From Branchiibius sp. NY16-3462-2 (GTDB lineage: Bacteria > Actinomycetota > Actinomycetes > Actinomycetales > Dermatophilaceae): DNA of 64,000 bases. The notes beneath the pieces were generated by a model. It made no database searches and was not told the origin of the DNA. It worked only from the letters and a program-made list of their open reading frames with translations. The stretch covers positions 80,912 to 144,911 of the forward strand of contig NZ_LVCF01000004.1 of the NCBI RefSeq assembly GCF_001594145.1. Reading direction: 5' to 3'. Within the stretch, counting starts at the first letter, position 1; every line of letters begins with the position of its first letter. Positions 51,660 through 59,611 of the stretch are shown piece by piece. The position numbers and the translations under genes were made by a program.

Positions 51660-52184
51660 ATGGTGGTGAGCGCAGGTCCGTCCAGTCAGCGCCGTACGGC
51701 CAAGTGCGCGTCGCGGCCAGCCAGCCGACCCCGTTCAAGTACGCCGACCACCCGGCCCAGCGTCAAACCCACCGTGGCGTCGGCGCCCGCCCCAGCCCCT
51801 CGACGGACGCCTCGCTCCATGCGGCGCATGGTCGGCATCGGTGCCCTACTCCTCTTCCTGGCGGTGCTGTTGACCCCCACGGTCCGCGGCTACCTCGGGC
51901 AGCGTTCGCAGATCAACCAGGCCCAGGCGCAGGTCGAGGCCCAGGAGAAGGATATCGCCGCCAAACAGGGTCAGCTCAAGCAGTGGAACGACCCGAAATA
52001 CGTTCAGGAGCAAGCCAAGTCGCGCCTCGGCTTCGTGATGCCGGGTCAGACGCTGACGGTCACGGTGGACAAGAACGGTCAGGCGCGTCAGTCCGCGGGC
52101 ACGGACGTCATCCCAGCGAAACCGACGCAGCCGTGGTACGGCCAGCTGTGGTCCTCGGTGCAGGGCGCCGCCGCCAGCAGATGA
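51660..52184 (+). CDS. FtsB/DivIC-type septum formation initiator
   Basis: 174 residues from ATG 51660, though the neighbouring GTGs at 51663/51666 could be leaderless starts behind TACATT. A Pro/Ser/Arg-rich cytoplasmic part (about 1-55) is followed by one membrane helix (IGALLLFLAVLLTPTVRGYL), then a coiled coil (QRSQINQAQAQVEAQEKDIAAKQGQLKQWNDPKYVQEQAKSRLGFVMPGQ) as in FtsB/DivIC. It would link FtsL and FtsQ at the division site. Placed after eno, as Rv1024. Overlaps the DUF501 gene by 4 bases. Confidence 0.88.
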   Translation: MVVSAGPSSQRRTAKCASRPASRPRSSTPTTRPSVKPTVASAPAPAPRRTPRSMRRMVGIGALLLFLAVLLTPTVRGYLGQRSQINQAQAQVEAQEKDIAAKQGQLKQWNDPKYVQEQAKSRLGFVMPGQTLTVTVDKNGQARQSAGTDVIPAKPTQPWYGQLWSSVQGAAASR

Positions 52185-52672
52185 CCGTCTCCGACGAAGA
52201 CCTCGCTGCGGTCGAGCAGCAACTGGGCCGCACCCCCCGCGGTGTCGTGGCCATCGCGGCGCGATGTCCCTGCGGTTGCCCGGCCGTCGTGCGCACGCTG
52301 CCCCGGTTGCCGAACGGCACTCCGTTCCCGACCACCTTCTACGCCACGTGTCCCCGGCTGACCGGCGCGATCAGCACCTTGGAGGCCAGTGGCCTGATGC
52401 GCGAGATGTCGCAGCGGCTGCAGGAGGATCCGGACCTGGCTGCCGCGTACCGACGGGCGCACGAGGACTATCTGCGCCGCCGGGCCGAACTGGGTGACGT
52501 CCCGGAGATCGAGGGGATCTCGGCCGGCGGGATGCCCGACCGGGTCAAATGCCTGCACGTCCTGGTCGCGCACTCCCTGGCCGCAGGCCCCGGCGTCAAC
52601 CCCTTCGGTGACGAAGCCCTCGCGGCGCTGCCCCAGTGGTGGGCGAACGGTTGCTGCGGCGTTCAGGGATAG
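52181..52672 (+). CDS. DUF501 protein
   Basis: 163 residues from ATG 52181. VEQQLGRTPRGVVAIAARCPCGCPAVVRTLPRLPNGTPFPTTFYATCPRLTGAISTLEASG is the DUF501 core with a CPCG..C metal-binding-like cysteine set, then VKCLHVLVAHSLAAGPGVNPFGDEAL. Function unknown, but it almost always follows eno-ftsB in actinobacteria (Rv1025). The longer open frame beginning inside eno is not real. Confidence 0.9.
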   Translation: MTVSDEDLAAVEQQLGRTPRGVVAIAARCPCGCPAVVRTLPRLPNGTPFPTTFYATCPRLTGAISTLEASGLMREMSQRLQEDPDLAAAYRRAHEDYLRRRAELGDVPEIEGISAGGMPDRVKCLHVLVAHSLAAGPGVNPFGDEALAALPQWWANGCCGVQG

Positions 52673-52697
52673 CCGCCACTCGTCGTACGCTAAGCGC

Positions 52698-52774
52698 GCC
52701 CTCGTAGCCCAATCGGCAGAGGCAGGCGACTTAAAATCGCTCGAGTGCGGGTTCGAGTCCCGTCGAGGGCACCA
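52698..52774 (+). tRNA. tRNA-Leu (anticodon TAA) with short variable loop
   Basis: Acceptor GCCCTCG (52698-52704) pairs with CGAGGGC (52764-52770); discriminator A and encoded CCA follow. The anticodon loop CTTAAAA gives TAA, reading UUA. T loop TTCGAGT. The variable loop (CGAGT) is only 5 bases, so this is a class I shape, whereas leucine tRNAs normally carry a long variable arm. The last 24 bases plus three more are repeated exactly 1.19 kb downstream, bounding an insertion. Confidence 0.85.
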
Positions 52775-52777
52775 ACG
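52751..52777. repeat. Left copy of 27-bp direct repeat (tRNA-Leu 3' end), putative attL
   Basis: It spans the T loop, acceptor 3' strand and CCA of the tRNA plus three bases (begins GTTCGAG, ends ACCAACG). It is identical to 53943-53969. A tRNA 3' end is the classical target of tyrosine recombinases. Confidence 0.8.
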
Positions 52778-53942
52778 ACGTCGACGCGTCTGGTGAACCC
52801 GTCGTCACGGCGGATGCTTCGAGGTATGACTTGGGACCGCGGCGGGTGAGTCCAGTATCAGAACGCCAAATTAAGAAAACTCGTCGCTGGCCTGAGAGCC
52901 GGCCATCTTCTCGACTGCAACGCAGGGTGCGCTATCGGTCGCCCGGGGGCTGTCGGTGCCCAGTTTTAGCCTCTTGGCTATCTCGATGTGGTGATCGGCC
53001 GATACCGCATCCCAACGAAAGGACGAGCGATGGTATCGCTGGTCGTTGAGGTACTAACTGGTAAGTGGGGCGGTGTGGTCACTGGCACCATCTTCTTCGC
53101 TTTGTCTTTCGTTCCAGGCTGGTTCGCCAATAGGCGGCACGCACGGCTCGTTCAGGCAAGAGCAGGAGTGGATCAGCGCAACATCAGCCGTACGCGGATC
53201 GATGGCGACAACAACTGGGTCGTCAATCGACAGACCAACACCAACATCCGCTACGAGGACAAACGGCGCGTAGACATTCACCACAACTCGTCGACGACCG
53301 GGCCTGCCCCGTGGGGCGTGCTGGTCGTCGCGGTGGTTGCCGCTGTCGTGGGAGCGGTGATCATTGCGACTTTTGGATTTACGCTGATCCAGCTCATCGT
53401 CCAAGCGACGTTCGGAGCAACACTGGGCGTTCTCGTTCTACAACTTGTGCGTTCACGATCCTTATCGCGCATTAGATGGACCGCGGGAGCGGCGGCGGTG
53501 TGCGCTGGCGCACTCATGGTGGCGTCCCAGTGGGCTCCAGCAGCGCGTTTTCATGGACGCAACCTTGCTGACGTACATAAGTCGCTGGTCGGCGGTGATC
53601 CAGTCGCGGAATGGACCGCGATGAGCGGGGTTGATCACTGGGTCGCTAGTGTTGCGCTCGTTTCTGCAGCACTTATCCTGAATGCCGCCTTCGTCACATT
53701 GATCCTGAGCTGGCGTGCGTTCATTCTGGGCTGGCACGACGAAGAGCACCGCGGAAACCTGGTGGCCGAGAACCCCTCATACGGGCTGGGGCTGTTTTCG
53801 GGAATCGCTGCCACGGTGCTGCTCGTCGGATCGGCGTTGATCGTATCCAGCGGGGTAGTGACGCCGTTCGTCTACCAGTGGAGTGTTCACACCACGGCAG
53901 CAGTAGGCCACTAGACGGCCGCAATCACTCGACGGTCGGTGA
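52778..53942. mobile_element. Small tRNA-Leu insertion carrying one membrane-protein gene, no integrase
   Basis: 1,165 bp between the two 27-bp repeats. G+C is visibly lower than in flanking genes, and the tRNA is intact on the left, as expected for integration at a tRNA 3' end. The only gene is at 53030-53914; the 252 bp before it holds no gene. No recombinase, excisionase or replication gene is present, so it is either a decayed integrative element or a cassette moved by proteins supplied elsewhere. Confidence 0.65.
53030..53914 (+). CDS. Multi-pass membrane protein of unknown function, cargo of the tRNA-Leu insertion
   Basis: 294 residues; ATG 53030 with CGAAAGGA 6 bases before it. Predicted layout: membrane helix at about 13-31, a soluble basic/polar segment (35-93) with IDGDNNWVVNRQTNTNIRYEDKRR, helices at about 94-112 and 116-137, one at 148-166, an outside loop with ARFHGRNLADVHKSL, helices at about 202-227 and 252-280. 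The DGDNN..VNRQTNTN stretch looks like turns of a repetitive beta structure. I recognise no family. Codon and base use differ from neighbours. A fitness or defence role is only a guess from its element. Confidence 0.7.
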   Translation: MVSLVVEVLTGKWGGVVTGTIFFALSFVPGWFANRRHARLVQARAGVDQRNISRTRIDGDNNWVVNRQTNTNIRYEDKRRVDIHHNSSTTGPAPWGVLVVAVVAAVVGAVIIATFGFTLIQLIVQATFGATLGVLVLQLVRSRSLSRIRWTAGAAAVCAGALMVASQWAPAARFHGRNLADVHKSLVGGDPVAEWTAMSGVDHWVASVALVSAALILNAAFVTLILSWRAFILGWHDEEHRGNLVAENPSYGLGLFSGIAATVLLVGSALIVSSGVVTPFVYQWSVHTTAAVGH

Positions 53943-53969
53943 GTTCGAGTCCCGTCGAGGGCACCAACG
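53943..53969. repeat. Right copy of 27-bp direct repeat, putative attR
   Basis: Identical to 52751-52777. The bases before it (53923-53942, AATCACTCGACGG then TCGGTGA) also resemble the tRNA anticodon-arm end AATCGCTCGA with a short indel, so this may be the displaced, partly diverged 3' half of the original tRNA gene. Confidence 0.78.
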
Positions 53970-54020
53970 CACCGGCGTTCCCTGGCAGGCTGGACGGATC
54001 CGATGCGAAGGAGCCCGGTC

Positions 54021-54920
54021 ATGTCACCCATCGTTCCCTGTATCTGGTTCGACAACGACGCCGTCGACGCTGCCGAACTCTACGTCTCCTTGTTCCCCGA
54101 CTCACGAATCATGCGAACGGTCGACTATCCCACCTCGGCCGAGGAGGGCCTGGCCGATTTCCAACTCGACCGGGCCGGAATGGTCTTGACCGTCGATTTC
54201 CAGCTGGCCGGGCTGCCGTTCATGGGGCTCAACGCCGGGCCCCAGTTCCACCCGACACCCGCGCTGTCGTTCATGGTCAACTTCGATCCGTCGCAAGATC
54301 CCGACGCGCGAGCTTCCTTGGACCGGGTCTGGGCCGCTCTCAGCGACGGCGGGCAGGTCCTCATGGAGCTGGGCGAGTACCCGTTCAGCCCCCACTACGG
54401 CTGGGTCAATGACAAGTACGGCGTGAGCTGGCAACTCATTCTGACCGACCCCGCGGGGGAGCCACGTCCGCACATCATGCCCAGCTTCCTGTTCAGCGGC
54501 CCCGTCACCGGGAAGGCGCAGGAGGCAATTGCCCACTGGGGCAGTCTGTTCGAGGGTTCGCATCCCGGCCAGATCGTCACGCGACCGGAGGCGGAAGGCC
54601 ATGCCCCGGCCGGCTCCCTGCTCTTCGGTGACTTCACCCTCGGAGACCAGTGGTTCGTGGCCATGGACTCGCCGGTGGAGCACGCTTTCACCTTCACCGA
54701 GGGTCTGTCGCTGATCGTCTACGCCCATGGTCAGGAGGGGATCGATCACTTCTGGGCGGGCCTGTCGCACGTCCCCGAAGCTGAGCAATGCGGTTGGTGC
54801 AAGGACCAGTTCGGCGTTTCGTGGCAGGTCACGCCGGACAACTTCGAGGAGCTGATGAGCCGGCCGGGGGCCTACGCGACCATGATGCAGCAGCACAAGA
54901 TCGTGATCGACGAGTACTAA
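54021..54920 (+). CDS. PhnB-like VOC protein (tandem glyoxalase-fold modules)
   Basis: 299 residues, about twice the size of a PhnB/3-dmu-9_3-mt module. Each half starts with a short strand and ends in GVSWQL or GVSWQV (HYGWVNDKYGVSWQL and CGWCKDQFGVSWQV), so two modules are fused: about 1-140 and 150-299. Such proteins lack a secure enzymatic role. ATG 54021 has GAAGGAG 7 bases before it; the ATG at 54003 overlaps that site. It lies just right of the tRNA insertion. Confidence 0.82.
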   Translation: MSPIVPCIWFDNDAVDAAELYVSLFPDSRIMRTVDYPTSAEEGLADFQLDRAGMVLTVDFQLAGLPFMGLNAGPQFHPTPALSFMVNFDPSQDPDARASLDRVWAALSDGGQVLMELGEYPFSPHYGWVNDKYGVSWQLILTDPAGEPRPHIMPSFLFSGPVTGKAQEAIAHWGSLFEGSHPGQIVTRPEAEGHAPAGSLLFGDFTLGDQWFVAMDSPVEHAFTFTEGLSLIVYAHGQEGIDHFWAGLSHVPEAEQCGWCKDQFGVSWQVTPDNFEELMSRPGAYATMMQQHKIVIDEY

Positions 54921-55003
54921 CTACTCACAACTCTGCACAACATCCGCGAGTACGGGACCGCTGCCGCTAGCGTTCGGGTCAGCGACCGAAGGAGAAGGTA
55001 GCC

Positions 55004-56491
55004 ATGACCCAACCCGTCACCGAGTCCGCTCTCAGCGTCGAGCAGAACGGTCTCAACACCGTCCCCGACGCCGAGCACAAAGGCCAACCCCGAGAACTGT
55101 TCTGGCCCTGGTTCGCCGCCAACATCTCCGTCCTGGGGATCGCCTACGGCGCCTACCTGCTGAACTTCAAGGTCTCCTTCTGGCAGGCGGTCATCGTCGG
55201 CCTCCTGGGGATCTTCGTCTCGTTCCTGCTGTGCGGGTTGGTCGCGCTGTCCGGCAAGCGGGGGCATGCCCCGACGATGACGTTGTCGCGAGCCGCCTTC
55301 GGGGTCAACGGGAATCGGCTCCCGTCATTGATCTCGTGGCTACTCACCGTGGGTTGGGAGACCGTCCTGTGTTCGCTGGCGGTACTGGCCACGAGCACCG
55401 TCTTCAACGAACTCGGCTGGAGCGACGGCACCGCGACGAAGGTCATCGCGATGATCGTGGTGGCTGCGCTGATCGTGGGCGGCGGCGTCATCGGCTTCGA
55501 CTTCGTGATGAAGCTGCAGCAATGGATCACCATCATCACCGCGGTGCTCACCGTGGTCTACGTGATCCTGGTCGTCGACCAGATCCACTGGTCCACCGTC
55601 AGCGCTATCCCGGCCGGGGGAGCGCCACAGGTGATCGGCGGCGCGATCTTCATGGCCACCGGCTTCGGGTTGGGCTGGGTCAACGCGGCCGGCGACTACT
55701 CCCGCTACCTGCCCAGCTCTGCCTCCAGCAAGGGCGTCGTGGGATGGACGACCCTCGGCGGCGCGCTCGGTCCGGCGATCCTGTTGATCATCGGTCTGTT
55801 GCTGGTCGGCTCCTCACAGGACCTCGGCCAGGCGATCAACAACGACCCCATCGGCGCTCTGGCGTCGGTCCTGCCGAACTGGTTCCTGCTGATCTTCCTG
55901 GTGGTCGCCATCCTCGGTCTGATCGGGGGAGCCGTCCTGGACATCTACTCCTCCGGGCTGGCGCTGATGAGCGTCGGCGTCCACGTGCCGCGACCGGTGG
56001 CCGCCGGCATCGACGGCACGATCATGATCCTGGGCACCATCTACTTCGTCTTCATCGCAGACAACTTCTTCTACCCGTTCCAGGGGTTCCTGATCACTCT
56101 TGGTGTCCCGATCTCCGCGTGGTGCGGGGTCTTCCTGGCCGATCTGCTGCTGCGTCACAAGGGCTACGCCTCGCGCGAACTCTTCGACCCGAACGGCCGC
56201 TACGGCAACGTCAACTGGGTCTCCGTCGGCCTGGTTGTCGTCGGCACCGCCGTCGGGTGGGGACTGGTCACGAACACCGCGGCCAACTGGTTGCAGTGGC
56301 AGGGCTATCTCCTCGGCCCGATCGGCGGCAAGGAGGGCGACTGGGCGGGCGCCAACCTGGGGGTTGTCGCGGCGCTGCTTATCGGCTTCGTCGGCTACCT
56401 GCTGCTCGGCCGTCGCAGCGTCCGGGAGCAGGAGGCCATCCCGCTGGATGAGTCCGAGGCCAACCTGGACATCGAGGAGCCGGCCCCGTGA
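55004..56491 (+). CDS. NCS1-family cytosine/purine permease (CodB-like)
   Basis: Proton- or sodium-coupled importer for nucleobases or related compounds, 495 residues with about twelve hydrophobic segments. ANISVLGIAYGAYLL, the TMTLSRAAFGVNGNRLPSLISW loop and GWVNAAGDYSRYLPSSASSKGVVGWTTLGG are the NCS1 signatures. AAGGAGAAGG precedes the ATG. The C-terminal tail is acidic. Its stop overlaps the start of an isochorismatase-family hydrolase by 4 bases, so the two are co-translated. Confidence 0.88.
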   Translation: MTQPVTESALSVEQNGLNTVPDAEHKGQPRELFWPWFAANISVLGIAYGAYLLNFKVSFWQAVIVGLLGIFVSFLLCGLVALSGKRGHAPTMTLSRAAFGVNGNRLPSLISWLLTVGWETVLCSLAVLATSTVFNELGWSDGTATKVIAMIVVAALIVGGGVIGFDFVMKLQQWITIITAVLTVVYVILVVDQIHWSTVSAIPAGGAPQVIGGAIFMATGFGLGWVNAAGDYSRYLPSSASSKGVVGWTTLGGALGPAILLIIGLLLVGSSQDLGQAINNDPIGALASVLPNWFLLIFLVVAILGLIGGAVLDIYSSGLALMSVGVHVPRPVAAGIDGTIMILGTIYFVFIADNFFYPFQGFLITLGVPISAWCGVFLADLLLRHKGYASRELFDPNGRYGNVNWVSVGLVVVGTAVGWGLVTNTAANWLQWQGYLLGPIGGKEGDWAGANLGVVAALLIGFVGYLLLGRRSVREQEAIPLDESEANLDIEEPAP

Positions 56492-57045
56492 GTGAGCGCG
56501 AAGTGCTGATGCTTATCGACATGCAGGCGGTGTTCGCGAAGCCGCCGAGCCCGTGGGCCTCGGGCCAATACCCGCAGGCCGAGGGTCACGCGCGGCGCCT
56601 GCGAGCGGCGTACTCCGATGACCGTACGGCGATCACCCGCTACCTGCCGCCCGATCCGGTCACGGGGGCCTGGGGTCCGTACTTCGAGGTCTGGCCGTTC
56701 GCGCTGGACCCTGCGCAGGCCGACTACTCGCTGATGCCCGGTTTCGAGCCGCGGGGCGCCACGCTGATCGAACGCACCACCTTCGGCAAGTGGGATGCGG
56801 AGTCGCAACGCGCGATGGGCAACCCCGACGCCATCGTGCTCGCCGGGGTCAGTACCGATTGCTGTGTGCTGTCGACCGCGCTGGCTGCTGCCGACGCAGG
56901 GGTGCGGGTGCGCGTCGCCGCTGACGCGTGCGCAGGTGCCAGCCCCGCCGACCACCAACGAGCGCTGGACGCGATGGCGCTCTACGCACCATTGATCGAG
57001 ATCACCGACACCGACACCGTGGTGCAGGGATCGTTATCAGTGTGA
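56488..57045 (+). CDS. Isochorismatase-family cysteine hydrolase
   Basis: 185-residue amidase-like hydrolase. Catalytic triad: Asp in MLIDMQAVF (residue 11), Lys in TFGKW, Cys in VSTDCCVLSTA. Known relatives cleave nicotinamide, carbamates, ureidoacrylate or biuret. Because it is coupled to a nucleobase permease, a role in breaking down an imported base or its ring-opened product is plausible, not shown. GTG start; a TTA codon near the end. Confidence 0.85.
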   Translation: MSEREVLMLIDMQAVFAKPPSPWASGQYPQAEGHARRLRAAYSDDRTAITRYLPPDPVTGAWGPYFEVWPFALDPAQADYSLMPGFEPRGATLIERTTFGKWDAESQRAMGNPDAIVLAGVSTDCCVLSTALAAADAGVRVRVAADACAGASPADHQRALDAMALYAPLIEITDTDTVVQGSLSV

Positions 57046-57128
57046 GATCGGCCGGTCGGCACAGATTGGCTTCGCGAAACGTTGCACCACACAGATAATG
57101 ATGTGAGCCAACGAGAAGGGATCCCGTG

Positions 57129-58013
57129 ATGGCGAGCAATCCGGTGTTTGACCGGTTCGACAAGGACTTGAGTAAGGGCGAGTACGCCTCCATCGGTCAA
57201 CCGCAGTACGGCCAGTACGCCCAGCCGCAGCAGCCCGGTATGCCGGGTGGGTGGGCCCAGCAGGCCCCCGCCGCGGGTGCGGCTGCCTACCAGCAGAACC
57301 TCGAGGACCTCTACAACTCCCCGTCGGCCACGGCCGCGCAGACCCGCCGCATGACGATGAATGACGTCGTGATGAAGAGTCTGGGTCTGTTCGCGATCCT
57401 GGTGGCCTTCGCCGCAGGGGCCTGGTTCCTGTGCGACCGCAACCCCTCGCTGACGGTCCCGTTCTGGATCGGTGGCGCGGTCATCGGCCTGATCCTGGTC
57501 TTCATCATCTCCTTCAAGAAGGTGGTGTCGCCGCCGCTGATCGTGGCCTACGCCGCCGTCGAAGGTGTCTTCCTCGGCGCGATCAGCCGCACCTTCGAGA
57601 ACGTGTGGCAGGGCGTCGTCATCGAGGCGGTCATTGCCACGCTGTGCGTCTTCGTCGGTATGTACGCGCTGTTCTTCTCCGGTGTCATTAAGGTGACCGA
57701 GCGCTCCCGCAAGATCTTCATGATGGCGCTGTTGGGGTACGTCCTGTTCGCCGTGGTGAACGCGATCCTGGTCTGGACCGGCGTGCTGTCCGGCTTCGGT
57801 GTGGGCGGCAACGGGCCGTGGGGCATCCTGATCAGCGTCTTCGCCGTCGCACTGGCCGCCTACTCGCTGGCCGTCGACTTCGACAGCATCCAGCGCGGGG
57901 TGCAGGCCGGTCTGCCGGAGAAGTACTCCTGGCTGATGGCCTTCGGTCTGATGGTCACCCTGGTGTGGCTGTACGTCGAGTTGCTGCGTCTGTTCGCCCG
58001 GATGCGCGACTGA
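57129..58013 (+). CDS. Bax inhibitor-1/YccA family membrane protein
   Basis: 294 residues from ATG 57129 (AGAAGGG upstream). A Gln/Pro/Ala/Tyr-rich cytoplasmic N-terminus of about 75 residues leads into a seven-helix membrane core with AYAAVEGVFLGAISRTFE and DFDSIQRGVQAGLPEKYSW, both typical of this family. Bacterial members conduct calcium or act with membrane proteases. Its stop overlaps a possible CTG start of the next gene. Confidence 0.88.
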   Translation: MASNPVFDRFDKDLSKGEYASIGQPQYGQYAQPQQPGMPGGWAQQAPAAGAAAYQQNLEDLYNSPSATAAQTRRMTMNDVVMKSLGLFAILVAFAAGAWFLCDRNPSLTVPFWIGGAVIGLILVFIISFKKVVSPPLIVAYAAVEGVFLGAISRTFENVWQGVVIEAVIATLCVFVGMYALFFSGVIKVTERSRKIFMMALLGYVLFAVVNAILVWTGVLSGFGVGGNGPWGILISVFAVALAAYSLAVDFDSIQRGVQAGLPEKYSWLMAFGLMVTLVWLYVELLRLFARMRD

Positions 58014-58300
58014 TCACCGACACCGACCCCGGCGCCGAGTTGGCCCGGATCGTCCGCCGCTGGCACGAGTTGCCGCAGGAGCGGGCCGCCGGGCTGGCGC
58101 CCACCGTGCACGAGGTCACGCAGGCCCTCGCCGACGAAACGGCGAGGGCCTGCGGGCGCCCGGCGATCGACGTACCCCAGCTGGGTGTGAGCGTCCTAGC
58201 CGACCAACTACGGGTCATCACGTACGACGCCCTGCAGGCTGGTCTGGACCCCACCGAAGTCGCGGCGCGGCTGACCGCCCTGCGCCGCACGATTGCCTGA
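58010..58300 (+). CDS. Small hypothetical protein (probable CTG start)
   Basis: 96 residues if started at CTG 58010, which overlaps the upstream stop as CTGA. The frame has no ATG near; GTG 57965 would add 15 residues encoded wholly inside the upstream gene. Sequence (M)ITDTDPGAELARIVRRWHELP, then EVTQALADETA and LGVSVLADQLRVITYDALQAG, looks like a compact helical protein I have seen next to thiolase genes in actinobacteria, function unknown. A strong terminator follows. Confidence 0.65.
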   Translation: MITDTDPGAELARIVRRWHELPQERAAGLAPTVHEVTQALADETARACGRPAIDVPQLGVSVLADQLRVITYDALQAGLDPTEVAARLTALRRTIA

Positions 58301-58305
58301 ACACA

Positions 58306-58343
58306 CGAAAGGGCCTGATCGCTGTCGCGATCAGGCCCTTTCG
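58306..58343. terminator. Bidirectional terminator
   Basis: A perfect 17-bp stem (58306-58322 with 58327-58343) and TGTC loop. The outer stem bases are CGAAAGGG/CCCTTTCG, so a short run of T follows on either strand. It lies between two convergent genes. Confidence 0.85.
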
Positions 58344-58356
58344 TATGCGGGAGAAC

Positions 58357-59580
58357 TCAGCTCAGGCGTTCGTAGATGATGGCCATTCCCTGGCCGCCAC
58401 CGACGCACATCGTCTCCAGACCGAACGTGCCGTCAACGGTCCGCAGACCGTTCAGCAGGGTCGTCGTGATGCGGGCACCGGTCGAACCGAACGGGTGGCC
58501 CAGCGCGATCGCACCGCCGTGGATGTTGAGCTTGTCGTAGTCCATCTTGAGGTCGTCGGCCGACGGCAGCACCTGCGCCGCGAAGGCCTCGTTGATCTCG
58601 TAGAGGTCCAGGTCGCCGATGCTCATTTTGGCGCGCTCCAGTGCCTGGTTGACCGCGCCGACCGGACCCAGGCCCATGATCTCGGGGGACAGACCGGTGA
58701 CACCGGTGGAGACGACGCGGGCCAGTGGGGTGATCCCCAATTCCTTGGCCTTGGTGTCGCTCATGACGACCAGTGCGGCCGCGCCGTCGTTCAGCGGGCA
58801 GCAGTTGCCGGCGGTGACGGTGCCGTTCTCGCGGAAGACCGGGTTCAGGGCCGAGACCTTCTCCAGCGTGACCCCAGCGCGCGGGCCGTCGTCGGTGCTG
58901 ACGACCGTGCCGTCGGGCAGCGTGATCGGGGTGATCTCGCGCTCGAAGAAGCCGGCCTTGATGGCTTCCTCGGCGCGGTTCTGGCTGCGGACACCCCACT
59001 CGTCCTGGCGCTCGCGTGAGACACCGCGGGAGGTCGCGACGTTCTCAGCGGTCTGACCCATTGCGATATAGACGTCGGGCAACTGGCCGTCCAGCCGCGG
59101 ATCGGTCCAGGTGGCGTTGGTCTTGGCGGTCTCCTCGGTGCGGGCGATGGCCTCGGCGAACAGCGGGTTGCGCCAGTCGTCGGCGGTGCCACCGGCTCCG
59201 GAGAAGTTCGCGTAGCGGGACACGCACTCCACACCGGCGGAGATGAACACATCACCCTCACCGGCCTTGATCGCGTGCGCGGCCATCCGGGTGGTCTGCA
59301 CCGAAGAGGCGCAGAACCGGTTGACGGTCGCACCCGGCACGGAGTCCAGGCCCGCAAGGACCGAAACGACACGGGCCATGTTGGCGCCCTGTTCGGCCCA
59401 CGGCTCGGCGCAGCCGAGGTAGAGGTCATCAATGGTGGTGGCGTCGAGCTGGGGCACCTGCCCGAGCGCGGCACGGACGATCTGGGTGGCCAGATCGTCA
59501 GGGCGGATCGTCGTCATCGATCCCTTGAAGGCGCGTCCGATCGGAGTGCGGGCGGCGGCGACGATTACTGCTTCGGTCAT
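58357..59580 (-). CDS. fadA: Acetyl-CoA C-acyltransferase (thiolase)
   Basis: Degradative-type thiolase, 407 residues from ATG 59580; the longer open frame starts too early. Nucleophile cysteine in VNRFCASSVQT (about residue 91), His in GGAIALGHPFGSTGAR and second Cys in ETMCVGGGQG. Cuts 3-ketoacyl-CoA to acetyl-CoA and a shorter acyl-CoA. Alone here, without a FadB partner. Confidence 0.93.
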   Translation of the reverse strand: MTEAVIVAAARTPIGRAFKGSMTTIRPDDLATQIVRAALGQVPQLDATTIDDLYLGCAEPWAEQGANMARVVSVLAGLDSVPGATVNRFCASSVQTTRMAAHAIKAGEGDVFISAGVECVSRYANFSGAGGTADDWRNPLFAEAIARTEETAKTNATWTDPRLDGQLPDVYIAMGQTAENVATSRGVSRERQDEWGVRSQNRAEEAIKAGFFEREITPITLPDGTVVSTDDGPRAGVTLEKVSALNPVFRENGTVTAGNCCPLNDGAAALVVMSDTKAKELGITPLARVVSTGVTGLSPEIMGLGPVGAVNQALERAKMSIGDLDLYEINEAFAAQVLPSADDLKMDYDKLNIHGGAIALGHPFGSTGARITTTLLNGLRTVDGTFGLETMCVGGGQGMAIIYERLS

Positions 59581-59611
59581 GGGTCCTCCGTCGTTGCAGG
59601 GTCGGCTTATT

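Noticed and set aside
51416..52180. N-terminal extension of the DUF501 gene back into eno
   Set aside because: The family core starts at ATG 52181 with a 4-base overlap on the FtsB-type gene; the extension is antisense-free but out of frame with two real genes.
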